Numbered from the stretch's first letter, positions 1 through 12,557 are shown. The stretch is 64,000 nucleotides of DNA from Nilaparvata lugens (GCF_014356525.2 NC_052507.1:58440053-58504052), one strand, 5' to 3'. A program made the numbers and translations. Notes: a model not told the origin generated them from the letters alone.

Positions 1-960
1 GATTATGCCGCTGTCAAAGCACATAAAATGAGGTTCCATTGTGAGGCAGTTCCTCATCAACGCCTCATTCATCCACTCATATTCTGTCACTCTCTCTTTC
101 ACACTTTCCATCAATGTTCTTTATCTCACTCCCTCGTACTCTCTTCCTCTCTCATACTCTATCTCTACAATATATTCTATTTTTTCTTCACTCAATCTCT
201 CATACTTTCACTCACTCACTCTCTCACCCACTTGGTCATACTCTAGCTATCTCTTACTTACTCACTCAGTATCTCTTTCTCACTTGCCAAGTAAGTTTTG
301 ATTCTCTAATGGAAAAATTATTATAAATTTATATTATAAAATCTCATGTTACAGAATAATTCTAATCTAATGAGTTGTAGTGATAGAGATAGCAACCATT
401 CAGAACTTTTTTCCCGCTTATGATATCCAGATCTCACATATTGAAAGATGAAAAGTGAAGAAAGATATACAAAGTGAGAGAGATATAAACGAAAGTTGAA
501 ATGTTTTTTTTTTTGTTTTTCGATGTTTTAAATTTGTACAGTAAAAGTTTTATGGAGCACTAAAGTTGATTATTGTTAGGCATGAAACAGAAAAAATTAA
601 GGCTTTATTGATTCATTCATTTTCACCCACTCACGTTGATTCCTACTAGCAATATCACCCTCAATGTTCTCTCACATTGATTCTCCTCCTTACCCATTAC
701 ACCATCTCAGTAACTCATTATGAATAATTATTTCCTTATTCAGCTCTCCAATAAATTCACGCCCATTTTCTCTCTCACTCAATGTTCTACCAATTGTAAC
801 TAGATCATTCTACTATTTCACTCACTCTACCAACTCACCAACTGATTACAATCATCATTTTGCTTTACAATTCACGCCTATTGATTTTTCACCATATTAA
901 AATAAAATGATTTCTTCATTCTCACTCTTTCATAATTTATTTACACATCTCTTCCACTAT
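1..960. other. CT-rich low-complexity intergenic DNA
   Basis: No gene seen. The plus strand is rich in loosely repeated TCACTC/TCTCTC motifs at about 70-290 and again at 610-950. The short open frames here encode only Ser/Leu/Thr/His-rich strings typical of pyrimidine tracts, not of a protein. Confidence 0.6.
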
Positions 961-996
961 CGATGACGAACTGCAAGTTAATAATTCGCTCTGAAC

Positions 997-1190
997 TATT
1001 TTGACAACACTACAGTCTAATTTTTTAATAATAGTTATTAAAAACTAGTACTCACGTGTGGAGCGTTTTCGGACTTTTTAAAATCTTGAAAATGGATTAT
1101 GAGAAATCAGAAAGCACTCCACACGTGAGCACTAATTTTAAATAACACTAGGCCTATTATTCAAAAATTAGACTTAGTGTCGTCAAAATA
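997..1190. mobile_element. Fold-back MITE with about 80-bp inverted arms
   Basis: The left end (ttttgacaacactacagtct, then ACTCACGTGTGGAG) is matched in reverse complement by the right end (CTCCACACGTGAG ... gacttagtgtcgtcaaaa). The arms flank a short loop and there is no coding capacity. The superfamily is not determined. Confidence 0.75.
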
Positions 1191-1313
1191 TTTCATTTCT
1201 CACCATTCACAACATAAGTTAATTACTAATCAACTGACTGAATTGTCATCAGCGTCTACTGTAATGAAAATCCCATAGAATCACTTCACTTATATATGGG
1301 CTACTTTTGTTCA

Positions 1314-1541
1314 AATCAATAAAAACAATATAAAAACTTGTAGTTACCTTTATTAAAAACTATAAAATATTTTAACGATTAGTTTCGACCATAGGACATT
1401 TTCAAGTTAAAAGTCATTAAAATGAAAAATGACCTATGAAATGTCATATGAAAATAGCCCATCGTCGAAACTAGTTTTAAAATATTTTTAAGTTTTTAAC
1501 AAAGGGCACAACAAGATTTTATATTGTTTCTATTAATTTGG
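1314..1541. mobile_element. Fold-back repeat with TTTCGAC core (Penelope-like remnant?)
   Basis: Inverted arms of about 80 bp run from 'caaatcaataaaaacaatat' on the left to its complement ending near 1541. The inner arm carries 'ctagtttcgac' on one side and 'gtcgaaactag' on the other, with 'cattttcaagt' and 'aaaatgacctatg' in the loop. This motif order (a GAAAATG-type segment next to GTCGAAAC) resembles end fragments of Penelope-like elements. That assignment is from recall. Confidence 0.6.
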
Positions 1542-1629
1542 AAATCCTATGTGAAGTGTTAAGCATAATATGCTTATATTGTATTCATAATATTATCAGG
1601 TGTCCTAAAGAGTTGAGTTTGTTACAGTA

Positions 1630-2870
1630 ATTGATTGGCCGAGCGAAGTGAGGTCTAAGATTCAAGTCGACGGTTTGGCATTTCTCTTAATGTTTAAATG
1701 TTTGAATGTTTGAATGTTTGAATGTTTGAATGTTTGAATGTTTGAATGTTTGAATGTTTGAATGTTTGAATGTTTGAATGTTTGAATGTTTGAATGTTTG
1801 AATGTTTGAATGTTTGAATGTTTGAATGTTTGAATGTTTGAATGTTTGAATGTTTGTATGTTTGAATGTTTGAATGTTTGAATGTTTGAATGTTTGAATG
1901 TTTGAATGTTTGAATGTTTGAATGTTTGAATGTTTGAATGTTTGAATGTTTGAATGTTTGAATGTTTGAATGTTTGAATGTTTGAATGTTTGAATGTTGA
2001 ATGTTTGAATGTTTGAATGTTTGAATGTTTGAATGTTGAATGTTTGATTGTTTGAATATTTGATGGTTTGAATGTTTGAATGTTTAAATGTTTGTATGTT
2101 TGAATGTTTGAATGTTTGAATAATTGAATGTTTGAATGTTTGAATGTTTTAATGTTTGAATGTTTGAATGTTTGAATGTTTGAATGTTTGAATATTTGAA
2201 TGTTTGAATGTTTGAATGTTTGAATGTTTGAATGTTTGAATGTTTGAATGTTTGTATGTTTAAATGTTGCGCATTTACGGCGAAAGGCGGTAATAGATTT
2301 TCATGAAATTTGACAGGTATGTTCCCTTTTTAATTGCGCGTCGACGTATATACAAGGTTTTTGGAAATTTTGCATTTCAAGGAAAATATAAAAGGAAAAA
2401 GGAGCATCCTTCATACGCCAATATTAGAGTAAAAATCAGACTATAGAACTATTCATCATAAATCAGCTTACAAGTGATTACACAGATGTGTGGAGAAGCC
2501 AGTCTATTGCTGTATTTCCATAAGGTCTATAGTTTCAATCAGGAACTTGTGGAAGAGAATACTGCTTGAAGTCACTTCTTCACTTGCTTCCAGACCATTG
2601 ATAACATTATGCAGATTCTGTTGTCCATCAGAGTCTTGAAGAAAAATGTTATGTTCTCTTGAGAAGGAAATGTTGGTAGCACTGGGCTACACACTTAAGT
2701 CAATGAAATTTTAGGCTCCCAAATTTTTCAAATTTAAACATTTGTTGTGTCGAGTATTTACATAGTGAGTATTCAAGTAGTGATATTTTCAAGTGCACAG
2801 CTACCTGGTATGGATATCCAATTTACAGAATAGTAAGTTGTATTAATGTACACTGTTCAACATACACACG
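1630..2870. repeat. Interspersed repeat hosting the octamer array
   Basis: The flanks of the octamer array ('gagcgaagtgaggtctaag' on the left; 'gcgcatttacggcgaaaggc' and 'gaaatttgacaggtatgttc' on the right) look like one repeat family split by the satellite. I recall this arrangement from planthopper genomes but cannot verify it. The DNA from about 2450 to 2870 shows no gene and no clear structure. Confidence 0.4.
1691..2266 (+). repeat. Octamer satellite (TGTTTGAA)n
   Basis: About 70 copies of the 8-bp unit TGTTTGAA fill this stretch. Variants (TGTTTGTA, TGTTTAAA, 7-mer TGTTGAA) become commoner after about 1995. There are no open frames of note. The array sits inside a longer interspersed repeat. 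Confidence 0.97.
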
Positions 2871-3308
2871 CTTCTTTTCGCACAATAGTCTCCATTTTGT
2901 CTACCGGCACTTTCCTGTAATAAATTATGCTTTCTTGTTGACAATAATTCACCCTGACTTTGTGTTTGTGACTGCTGGCTATCACTGATAGTAGTTCGAG
3001 CAGCCGACAGGTATTTCTTATCAGAGTGCTGTTATCAGGACCAAAACACAGCTGATCAGTTGCTTATGTTTTGCCGCCATCGTTTTGAAATTTCGTTTCA
3101 TTCATTATCCTTCCTCTCATTTTGTCCGATAGAAAAACCTATGTACTCAGGAGCTTCCTATAATGTTTTCCAGCCTTATTTGCTCTCTTGGCGATTCCTA
3201 TAATATTCCTATCTGACCTTTCCAACATCGAATAAACGACGCAATCTCGTTCTTCATTATTCATTGATATATTCTTCACTACGACTGTTGAATATTTAAT
3301 CTTACAAA

Positions 3309-4683
3309 ATGTTAACCAGAAGAAATCGAAATGAACTGTTGAAATTGTCAGATGTGGACTGCATGCATCTGAGTGATGGACTGATGAATGAGGAAGTTGT
3401 GCAGTTGGCTGTTCAAATACATGGAGCACTGGGTGTCATATCTTCCAATTATTCTAATGATGCAATTGTGGAAATTGTCCCTCATCTTATCAGTACTCTG
3501 AATCGAATAGATGCCTGCCTAAAAGTAAATGACGACCTTCAAGGAATCTTAAGTGATATTTCAACCGAGAATTCTCAATAAAAAGAATTTAGATATTGAA
3601 AAGCAAAGAAGAATCGATTGTCTTGAAGAGTCATTAAACATGGAAGAACAAACTGATCAGGAGATACAACGATTAAAAAAACAAGTCAATGATTTATTGG
3701 AAAATAGAGAACAACTTGAATTCAGTGCTGGAGTGGAAGTTAGGTATTTTGTCCATATGTCAACACAGACTAAATCAAAAATGACATGTTCAGACTGCTC
3801 TAGACTCCATGAAAAATCAAGAATTAAGCAGATGGAACTTATGGAGGTGAGACAACGTCGGTGGGAGGATAGAATTGAGCTGGAGGAGGGAGCGAAGATG
3901 TCTTCAATAAATAATAGGCTTAATAAATCTCCATACGAGAAGCGATCAGACAACATTGTCGAAAACTCAACAACTGTTTTATCAATTAGTAAAGCTCCAA
4001 ATCCATCAAATATTGAACATACTAGATTGAATTCAAAGGGAATTGTCAAGAGAAATAAGGAAACTGGAAAAATAAAAATTGTTGCTGACAGTCATGGCAG
4101 ATGTTTGGTGAAGCTGGTGGCTGATGCGTCCGACGGTGCCGTAGAAGGTGTCATCAAACCGGGGGCCACATTCGATCAAGTAGCATCCAGCTGTACCCAG
4201 GAGGGTTCATCCCTATCCAACAAGGACCTCATTGTTATCATCGGTGGAACCAACGACATGCATAAGGATCGATCTGGCGACTTTCTAACTTCATTGAGGA
4301 ATCAACTGCAGGGTTTAATGCACACTAATGTATTGTTAATAAACATTCCATATCGTTATGATCTTCCTAAAAATTCTTCTATTAATTGTACTATTAAAAA
4401 TACCAATCAATCCATTCGTAAGCTTTGCGGTGGTTTTTCAAATGTTAAGGTCTTGAATGTTGAAGACATTGGCCGTCGTTTCCATACCCGCCATGGATTG
4501 CATTTCAGTTTCAAGGGAAAGCGCTACATATCGGATTCTATAGCAAAAGCGTATCATAATTTGTCACTGGATCTTGACTCTTCTAGCACTGTAGATTATT
4601 ATACTATTTCCACTGATGAACTGGCTGATAACGTTGCTGATGGTACACTACACTCACATAGACGCACTTTAAACGGACAGTAA
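3309..4683 (+). pseudogene. LINE ORF1, coiled coil plus SGNH-esterase-like domain, frameshifted
   Basis: ORF1 starts at ATG 3309 and runs open to 3581. The same protein then continues one frame later (open 3553-4683), so one small indel near 3580 separates the halves. The first ~90 residues are helical. The next part (KKNLDIEKQRR ... RLKKQVNDLLENREQ) is coiled-coil-like, and a CSDCSRLH motif follows. The C-terminal ~190 residues carry an esterase pattern: VADSHGR near the start (block I-like), VIIGGTNDMH (the GxND block), and HGLHFSFKGK near the end. CR1 ORF1 proteins use such a domain in the retrotransposition particle. Length without the shift would be about 455 residues. Only the one disabling change is visible here, fewer than in ORF2. 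Confidence 0.8.
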
Positions 4684-4685
4684 AT

Positions 4686-7630
4686 GACAAGGCTCAAAAG
4701 AGAGTTACTTCTCCTAATCAGACTTCTATTCATAGAAATAGATCAGTTTTTGACAAGATTTCTATATTACATCAAAATGTTCAACACCTACCATCACGAT
4801 TGGAAATGTTGAAAATAAATTCACAGGAGTTGGAGCCAGAGATACTACCTATTTCAGAGCATAAAATGTCAAGTGCTGAAACAGAAATACTAAATCTACC
4901 AAACTATCTGATAAGTTCACAATTTTCTAGACTTAACAGTACTGAGGGTGGGGTCATGATTCTAGTGCACAATAAATTTTTCTCAATATGTAAACGTGTA
5001 AATCTACCTGCTATTCAGTCAATAACGACTGAAAAAGAGTTTGAATGTTGTTTAACTGAGTTTTCACTTGATAATTTTAATTTTGTCCTGGCTTGCTTAT
5101 ATAGAACACCTCAGCATTGTTATTTAGATCCATTCTTAGAAAAGTTAGAAATACTTCTTCAAATTCTATGTAAAAAATATAAAAAAGTTATCGTTGCAGG
5201 TGACATAAATATCAATGTTCTGGAGAAAAATAACACATATAATAAGTTCGTGAATGTACTGAAAATGCATAATATGATTTATAAAGTCAATTTCCCTACA
5301 AGAATTACTACCACATCTGAAACAGCGATAGATAACTTTATTACCAACATAGCTGATGATAGTTAGATATCGGGTATACCTCGAGATACCTCGAGATCCG
5401 AGGTATGAGTGTGTTCCGCGATAAGCCAATCAGGAAATTTTGTCGTAGATTTGATGACTGCTACTTAGAAGTGTTCTTTAGAGAGTTAGCTCATTTAAAT
5501 TGGATGGAGGTTTATCAATCACCAGTGGATGAAAAGTACAATGTCTTTATCTCGACTTTTTCACATTATTTTAATATTAATTTTCCAAAAATCCTGAGAA
5601 CCATGAAAGAAACTGATAGTAGGAACGGGATGAGTCCAGAGGTCACTGATGAAAAAAGAGAATTATTAGAGTTAGATAATTTACATAGACAAACAAAAAG
5701 AGAAGAATTAAAGATTCAAATAAAAAATAATAGAAAAGCTCTTAAACTTATGATTGTAAAGAATAAACAAAAATACTTTGATGGGAAAATTTCTAATTCT
5801 AAAAATTAGAATAAAGTAACTTGGAAAATTATAAATGCTGAGGTGGGTAAGAATAGGAAGAACAACTCAAATCTAAGTGTAATAAGCGATGGTATACACT
5901 CAACGAATCCTAGTACTGTGAGCAATATATTTAACGATTTTTTTGTTTCGGCTGTTGATAGGTTTGTTAAACCAGATATTCCCAATGGTTCTAGACCTGT
6001 AACTGTACAAAATCCACGTTGTTGTCAATCTTCATTGAGGTTTAGATTTTAACCTATTACTGAGTGTCAATTACATAAAATAGTGATGTCATTTGAGAAC
6101 AAACACTCTTCTGGGCCAGATGATATCCCAATAACGGTAGTGAAACGAGTTTTATGAGCTATAATCAAGCCATTAACACACATTATAAATTCATCCCTTA
6201 TAGCAGGTCAATTTCCTGATAAACTGAAGATAGCTAAATGATAAAATGATAAATGATAGCTAAAGTTTTTCCAATATTCAAAAAAGGTGACATCAAAGAT
6301 CCAGGTTGCTACAGACCAATAGCGTTGTTATCAGTTTTCTCAAAAATCATTGAACGTGTGGTATATTTCAATTAATGAAATACCTAGAAGCAAACCATTT
6401 ATTGGATAAAGAACAGCATGGTTTCCGCTCAAAAAAGTCAACAATAACAGCAATGGTGGATTTCATAGAATAGATAAAGGTGAGAGAATTATTGGCATAT
6501 TTTTAGATATGACATGTGCATTTGATAGTGTGTCTCATAATGTTCTTTCGCGCGCATTAGAGGAATTGGGAGTACAGGATAAGGAGAGGAAGTGGTTCTG
6601 ATCTTATTTGATTGGCAGACAGCAATTTGTTGAAATAGAGCATACTGAGGAGAAAAACAATCATAGTTACAAATACAGTTATCGCTCTAACCTAAGAAGT
6701 TTAAAGTATGGTGTCCCTCAAGGGTCCATTTTGGGTCCCTTACTATTCCTATGTTACATCAAGGGTCTGCCTGATGTGGTTCGAGCACATGCCTCTGTGT
6801 GTCTCTATGCAGATGATGCTAACATCATATTTTCAGGAAAATCGATTGAGGATGTAGAACTCTCATCTGCTGTAGGCCTGTCCTCTATTAATGAATACCT
6901 GAATAGCCGAAATCTCTTGCTGAACTCAAGTAAGTCTATTGTAGTCCCCTTTTCAACAAGGCAGAACAGGAGTGAATTGTGTACAAGCGTAGCTATGAAT
7001 AACACCCTTTTGGATTGTAAAGATCAAACTCAATTTCTTGGTCTGTTAATAGATAGTAACCTTTCGTGAGATAATCATGTTGCCAATGTTGTGAAAAAAA
7101 TATCCCCAGGTCTATATGCATTGCGTCAAATGTCCAGTTTATGTAGTATACAAATATTGAAATCAATATACCACTCAGTAGTACATGCACATCTATCATA
7201 TGGTCTCTGCATATATGGTAGTACAAGTAAAAGTAACCTTGATAAAATTCTAAAACAGCAAAAACGAGCAATAAGAATTATGCTGAACCTCAATAGAACT
7301 GATTCTGTAAAATTAGCTTTCTCAGACCTGGAAATTTTAACAATATATGGACAATACATATATGATGTTATAATCTTTTTCAAAAAATTTGGTGACACAA
7401 ACTTGAGAAATAACACTCACGGTTATAATACAAGGTTTGGTCATATAACAGAGAAGCACAGATTAGATCTTTTTACGAAAAAAACCATATACAGAGGTAA
7501 GAAGTGTTTTGTAAAGTTGCCAAGCAGTCTCCAAATATTAGAAGATCCAACAATGTTTGCAAAGTATCTAAGGGAATATCTGGTAAAATTGTCGCTGTAT
7601 TCATTTGAAGAGTTTAACATTGATTTTTGA
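4686..7630 (+). pseudogene. LINE ORF2, endonuclease-reverse transcriptase, multiply broken
   Basis: The endonuclease part is open to 5366: HQNVQ at the start, ISEH where the catalytic TEH/SEH motif lies, GGVMILV, VAGDININ and a distal IDNFI block. A linker domain follows at 5405-5809 and 5843-6052, separated by stops. The reverse transcriptase is recognisable in pieces: FKKGD...CYRPIALL near 6280-6330, FLDMTCAFDSVSH near 6500, GVPQGSILGPLLF near 6710-6750, then the catalytic YADD near 6807. Thumb and C-terminal parts (SYGLCIYG, QKRAIRIM, YNTRFG) end at 7630. Breaks include the stop at 5364, stops near 5807 and 6050, a small 'aaatgataaa' duplication at 6237-6262 and a stop at 7067. Nonfunctional. 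Confidence 0.85.
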
Positions 7631-7738
7631 CGAAACGTTTTTATCTATACTAGGCTAGCCTAGTTATTTATATCTATATATATATATAGGTATATATATA
7701 TAATACATTGGAACAGTGTCAATGGATTAAATATATAT

Positions 7739-7797
<59 letters not shown>

Positions 7798-7801
7798 TTA
7801 T

Positions 7802-7846
<45 letters not shown>

Positions 7847-7980
7847 TATATATTTATATATATATTTATATATAGATATAAATAACTAGGCTAGCCTAGT
7901 ATAGATAAAAACGTTTCGTCAAAAATCAATGTTAAACTCTTCAAATGAATACAGCGACAATTTTACCAGATATTCCCTGG
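7570..7980. repeat. Palindrome: LINE 3' end duplicated in inverted orientation around (TA)n
   Basis: Bases 7570-7690 (the last ORF2 codons plus 'ctaggctagcctag') recur in reverse complement at about 7865-7980. A pure TA tract separates the arms. A second inverted pair, 'attggaacagtgtcaatgga' near 7709 and its complement near 8045, lies partly outside. Confidence 0.9.
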
Positions 7981-7994
7981 ATTCAATGGATTAA

Positions 7995-8046
<52 letters not shown>

Positions 8047-8110
8047 ATCCATTGACACTGTTCCAATGTATATATATATATATATATAGGTATTATATAT
8101 ATAATACATT
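7677..8110. repeat. (TA)n microsatellite
   Basis: Nearly pure TA dinucleotides, with tata/atat interruptions, fill the loop and flanks of the palindrome at the LINE 3' end. Such tracts are prone to assembly error. Confidence 0.9.
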
Positions 8111-8569
8111 GGAACAGTATTTCTTACATCTGATGAATAAAGACTATTTCTATTCTATTCTATTCTATGCTTCTGGAAATCATTCTCATTTCTCATTATT
8201 CTTGTTTTACTTCATTCGATGACTTTCTTCACAATCTCCAGTGATATTCATAATGATGTCAACATACTTAAACAGAATATCTTTGATGAAAGATTTATTT
8301 ATATAGTAGCAGCCATTTTAGGAAAGCCTTTGAAGAACTAGCTATTCCAATCACTCAGTTTTGGATGATCGAATGAGGGTTTGCTCCAAAGCATCATCGG
8401 TTGTCACATTTATTAAATTTTCAAGGTTTCATTTGACAGAGAGACAATGTATTGACTGTATAGAGTTAATGTTTCCTTATTGGAAATTATTTTCTACTTC
8501 TATGGGTATTTCTTTTATATTTTCTAGATATAACACAGACTCCATAACATAGTTTGTGTGATTGAATGG

Positions 8570-9597
8570 AAAAAGTATGGGATCTTTTCTCGTACAGTTT
8601 CTATGTGCAATACCAGAGTCCTTCCTTATGAGCATGAATACAATTTAAGATAATTTAAACTATGCAACAATAATCAGTCATAAATTTCAAGTAGTAATTG
8701 ATTTTGATTCTAAAAAAACTCCACAAATAGCTCCTGACTTCTCTCAAATATACTTTGACAATTTCTCATATTTGAACCGTTCATGAGTCCTTGTAGTTGT
8801 TACATTGAATTGATTGCTTACTCTCACACCTTAATTATACTGATCTCCCCTCAATAGATTTCCAACAGTATTCTCTCCAAATATTTCAAATTCACAAAAG
8901 ATATCTCTCATTCCACTTTCATTCAAGTACCACTCCAAGACAATCAGTCAAACTCAGCCAGATGAAAAGTATCTATCCGTAGATATAAGTTACAGAAATC
9001 AGTTGATATAGCTGCGTTAACACCAAAGTTATTAACAAAATGTTAATAACTTAATCTTTATAGATTCTATTAGATTGAACGGAACTTGGCAAACACATAT
9101 GAAAAAAGTATGGGATCTTTTCTCGTACAGTTTCTATGTGCAATACCAGAGTCCTTCCGCAACAATAATCAGTCATAAATTCCAAGTGGTAATTGATTTT
9201 GATTCTAAAAAAACTCCACAAATAGCTCCTGACTTCTTTCAAATATACTTTGACAATCTCTCATATTTGAACCGTTCATGAGTCCTTGTAGTTGTTACAT
9301 TGAATTGATTGCTTGCTCTCACACCTTAATTATACTGATCTCCCCTCAATAGATTTCCAACAGTATTCTCTCCAAATATTTCAAATTCACAAAAGATATC
9401 TCTCATTCCACTTTCATTCAAGTACCACCCCAAGACAATCAGTCAAACTCAGCCAGATGAAAAGTATCTATCCGTAGATATAAGTTACAGAAATCAGTTG
9501 ATATAGCTGCGTTTACACCAAAGTTATTAACAAAATGTTAATAACTTAATCTTTATAGATTCTATTAGATTGAACGGAACTTGGCAAACACATATGT
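8570..9597. repeat. Tandem duplication, about 530-bp and 495-bp units
   Basis: The stretch starting 'aagtatgggatcttttctcg' at about 8571 repeats from about 9104 with high identity. The copies differ by a ~38-bp extra segment in the first (after 'cagagtccttcc') and scattered substitutions. Each unit ends with the left half of a MITE (ending 'ggcaaacacatatg'). The open frames inside are short and unlike known proteins. Confidence 0.92.
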
Positions 9598-9693
9598 CCA
9601 TCATATGTATGATAAGTTATGTTCAATCTAATAGAATCTATAAAGATTAAGTTATATTAACATCTCCTTAATAACTTTTGTGTAAACGCAGCT
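9505..9693. mobile_element. MITE family A, copy 1 (intact arms)
   Basis: Inverted arms of about 80 bp read 'agctgcgtttacaccaaagt' at the left and its complement at the right, with 'ctattagattgaac' inside each arm. Family members are also at 18522-18724 (complete) and 9013-9103 (left half only). Confidence 0.85.
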
Positions 9694-9699
9694 TTAGAG

Positions 9700-10540
9700 T
9701 TGTATTTCCTTTGTAATCAAATATTTAGTCATATCACATGGGAGTAATTGGCATTATTTGTGCTTCAACTGTAAATTTATATTAAGAAAATATTTTACTC
9801 CTATTGCACGGTGCTCTATATGGGGTAGCCTATATTATTTGTTTAACTTACTCCATTACTTGACTTTCGCAATTCCAACGTGATCATTGAACTAAATCGA
9901 ATAATTATTCTCTCCTAATGGAATATCAGTTTTTTATCGACTGAGAAACACATTAGGATTCCTAACCGGATGGTTTATCATTACAATGTAATCATAAATA
10001 ATGATAATGAGATGAAGTTTGTAATTTTGACCATAATTAGTATATTATGATACGAATTATCAATTATAAGGGCTTGAGAGTTGAAAAATCGTGTTCAGCG
10101 ACCGAAAATACATAAGATAGCGTTCCTGAAATACATAATTTGAATGCATAGACTAGTAGGAGCGATGCGATAGACAGGCCATTACGCGCATTAATCATGG
10201 GGGAGGACCGCGCCGCAGCGTAACAGTGCTACTTATCCCCCTCCCACCGCCGCATCTATGATCGTAACCCTCAAACTATATATATCATTGGATTCAGCAA
10301 GAAACGGCCTACAACGTTTATTGGGAGCCTTTTCCTCTAAGTCGGCTAATTACTTGAATATTCGAGAAATAACAAAAAGTCCATAATAAAAAAATACATT
10401 TTTCGAGATATTTTATTTTTTTACGGAAAAACTATGCGGTTTATCGCAAAAATGTATAGGACCACATTGAAAGCCAGTTATGTTTACATAATATTGAGAA
10501 AAAATTGAAAGCTGTACTATGAATAGTAACTGCAGGACCC
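9700..10540. other. Intergenic, no gene seen
   Basis: AT-rich unique-looking DNA without a convincing open frame. A short GC-rich island near 10180-10260 ('gaccgcgccgcagcg') stands out in composition, with no recognisable product. Confidence 0.5.
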
Positions 10541-11994
10541 AGATCTATGCAGAAAAATTTCGATCAGGAGCACAGGGGGGTCCAGGAGAGGGCATTTTTC
10601 GAACATTTTGATGTAAAATCACACTACAGCTCAAAATAATTGTCCTTCAGACTTGAAACTTTGCACAAATATTCTTCAAACATGCTAGACGCGCACTAAG
10701 AACGGATTTTGAGATATATTGCCTCTAAGGGTTTCAAAGGATGAAAAAGGATCCTATTAAGTAAGATTATGAACATGGTAAGGTGAGTGCCATATGAAAA
10801 TGAAATAATTTATTTATTGACATGTGATATTCTAACATATGTTGTAATCATTGGAAATAACAAAATAATATGATAGAAATTCAAAAAAGAACATCTGTTA
10901 TGTTATTGCTTTCTACCTGATTCCACTCAACCTCAATAATATTGTTCTGATAATTGATAAATATGTTTAATATTATTATTAATATAATAAAAGTATTGTT
11001 TTGATAATCAATATTTTTTTCACAAACTCTGTATAATAATATGGCGAATGTGAAACAGCTGCATCAAAGAAATTATGTCAACAACATATGTTTAGGAAAA
11101 CCATAGTTTTGAACTTCATTTTCCTGATGCAATGTATGGATTATTAATTTTTTAGCTAGAACAGTTTTTTGAGACTGCTAAATAAACGTCTACAGTTTTA
11201 TCAATGCTGTATCGGCAATACAAAAACGCATGCAGTTAATATGTCTTTAAATAAAGGTGTTGACATTCACATGAATTATTCTCTACCATTTTTATTTTAT
11301 TACAATTTCAAAATTATTCGAGCCATGATAGAATTATTGACTCACTGTAGAGTCAGTCAAAAATTTTAATATTGAAATGAGGAGTATTTCGGCAAGCTGA
11401 ACAAAAAATAAGATCCTATGCACCTTTTCGATATTTCCTCAAATGAAAAATGAGTTTTGTGGGTTGTCAAAACTCCCCCTGAAAGGGAAACTATTCAACT
11501 TATCCTATCGTTGAGTAAATTAACAATGATTTCTGAGTTGAATAACATGTTTCTTGCCAACAAGAATCGAACTCTCTAAATGGAGGTAGAATGATAAGGT
11601 TGACAACTTTTAGTTCTGTTGTTTTAACATTTTTTTCAAATCACTTTCAAAAAGTTCATGTAGTACCTACTATTGTGTTCGAGAAACTTCTGGGGCTATC
11701 ATAGTTTCACAACTATTCTCTTCCACACTCCTATCTCTTGCAGTCGTTAACCATATCTATAATAAAATAAAGAGTTGGCTTATTATACATGTACGGGATA
11801 GGAAAATTATGTTTGACGCATTATCACGTCTGAACTACTGGACTAATCAACTTGAAATTTTGCATATAGGCTAGATTCTTAATTAACCAAGGATGGTTAT
11901 AGGCCTATTTTCAATTCTTAAAAATTTCATTACATCAAGTTTTCAGATTATCAATTTTGAAAATAGATCCTTGCGAAGCACGGGTTCCTGCTAG
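10541..11994 (+). mobile_element. Helitron fragment, 5' end missing
   Basis: From 'gatctatgcagaaaaat' to about 11530 the DNA matches, with small indels, 30170-31200 in the complete Helitron copy. It ends with 'ttgcgaagcacgggttcctg' followed by CTAG (11991-11994) and a T, the Helitron 3' signature (short hairpin then CTRR, insertion before T). The segment at about 11700-11940 differs from the other copy. No Rep/helicase gene is present, so the element is non-autonomous. Confidence 0.7.
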
Positions 11995-11999
11995 TTACT

Positions 12000-12557
12000 A
12001 ATATTTTGTATTCATATTTTTTATTCTTCACAACTTTACACTATGTATACCCTCATATGTGATGAAATAGGTTTTGAATTCAGCTTTGGATTGCGTCCCT
12101 CGTGAGACACCCGTTTTCTTCAATCGTTTGATTCGTCTACGAATTTTAATTGAAGAGGCAAAAAATACTCAGTCTACTGCCAATCAATACAAAACCAGCC
12201 GGAGCATGATTGTCAATAGCAACCTTAAGAACTGTTATCTCTCCTTACTTTATCTCACAGTCTACCTGAAGCATTAAAGAACAAGGAATAATCAATGAAG
12301 CTCAGTTAGAGATACTGTACTTGTATAGATAGGTAAATAGATGAACTGAGCTGAAGTTATTATCATTCGTGTTTGTTAGTTCTTCTGCTCAGTACTCAGT
12401 ATTCATTGACAGCAAGCAGTAGAAGTGTACCGTGATAATTATGTCAATTCTTCCTCGTATTTACTATTGTCTTGAATTATTGTAATACTGTAGTCGTAAT
12501 TCGAGATTGCAATCTAGTTGGTGGTATAGGTTGATTTCTTCTACAAATATTTCAAAA
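12000..12557 (+). promoter_or_regulatory. Upstream region of the BTB gene, possible promoter
   Basis: No gene beyond a short unsupported open frame (12074-12277). Just upstream of the BTB start, 'ctcagtactcagtattcat' near 12388-12410 contains two TCAGT matches to the arthropod initiator. No TATA box is obvious. The assignment is tentative. Confidence 0.25.

Larger units (their letters stand above)
2870..8168 (+). mobile_element. CR1-like non-LTR retrotransposon, near full length, inactive
   Basis: Order along the element: a 5' UTR of about 430 bp (start uncertain), ORF1 with an SGNH-esterase-like domain, ORF2 with an apurinic-type endonuclease and reverse transcriptase, an AT-microsatellite-filled 3' region, then AATAAA and a (TATTC)n tail at 8147-8168. 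An esterase in ORF1 is known for the CR1/L2 group of LINEs. The copy is dead: ORF1 has one frameshift and ORF2 has several stops and shifts. A 3' UTR palindrome (7570-7980) disturbs the end. Confidence 0.85.
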
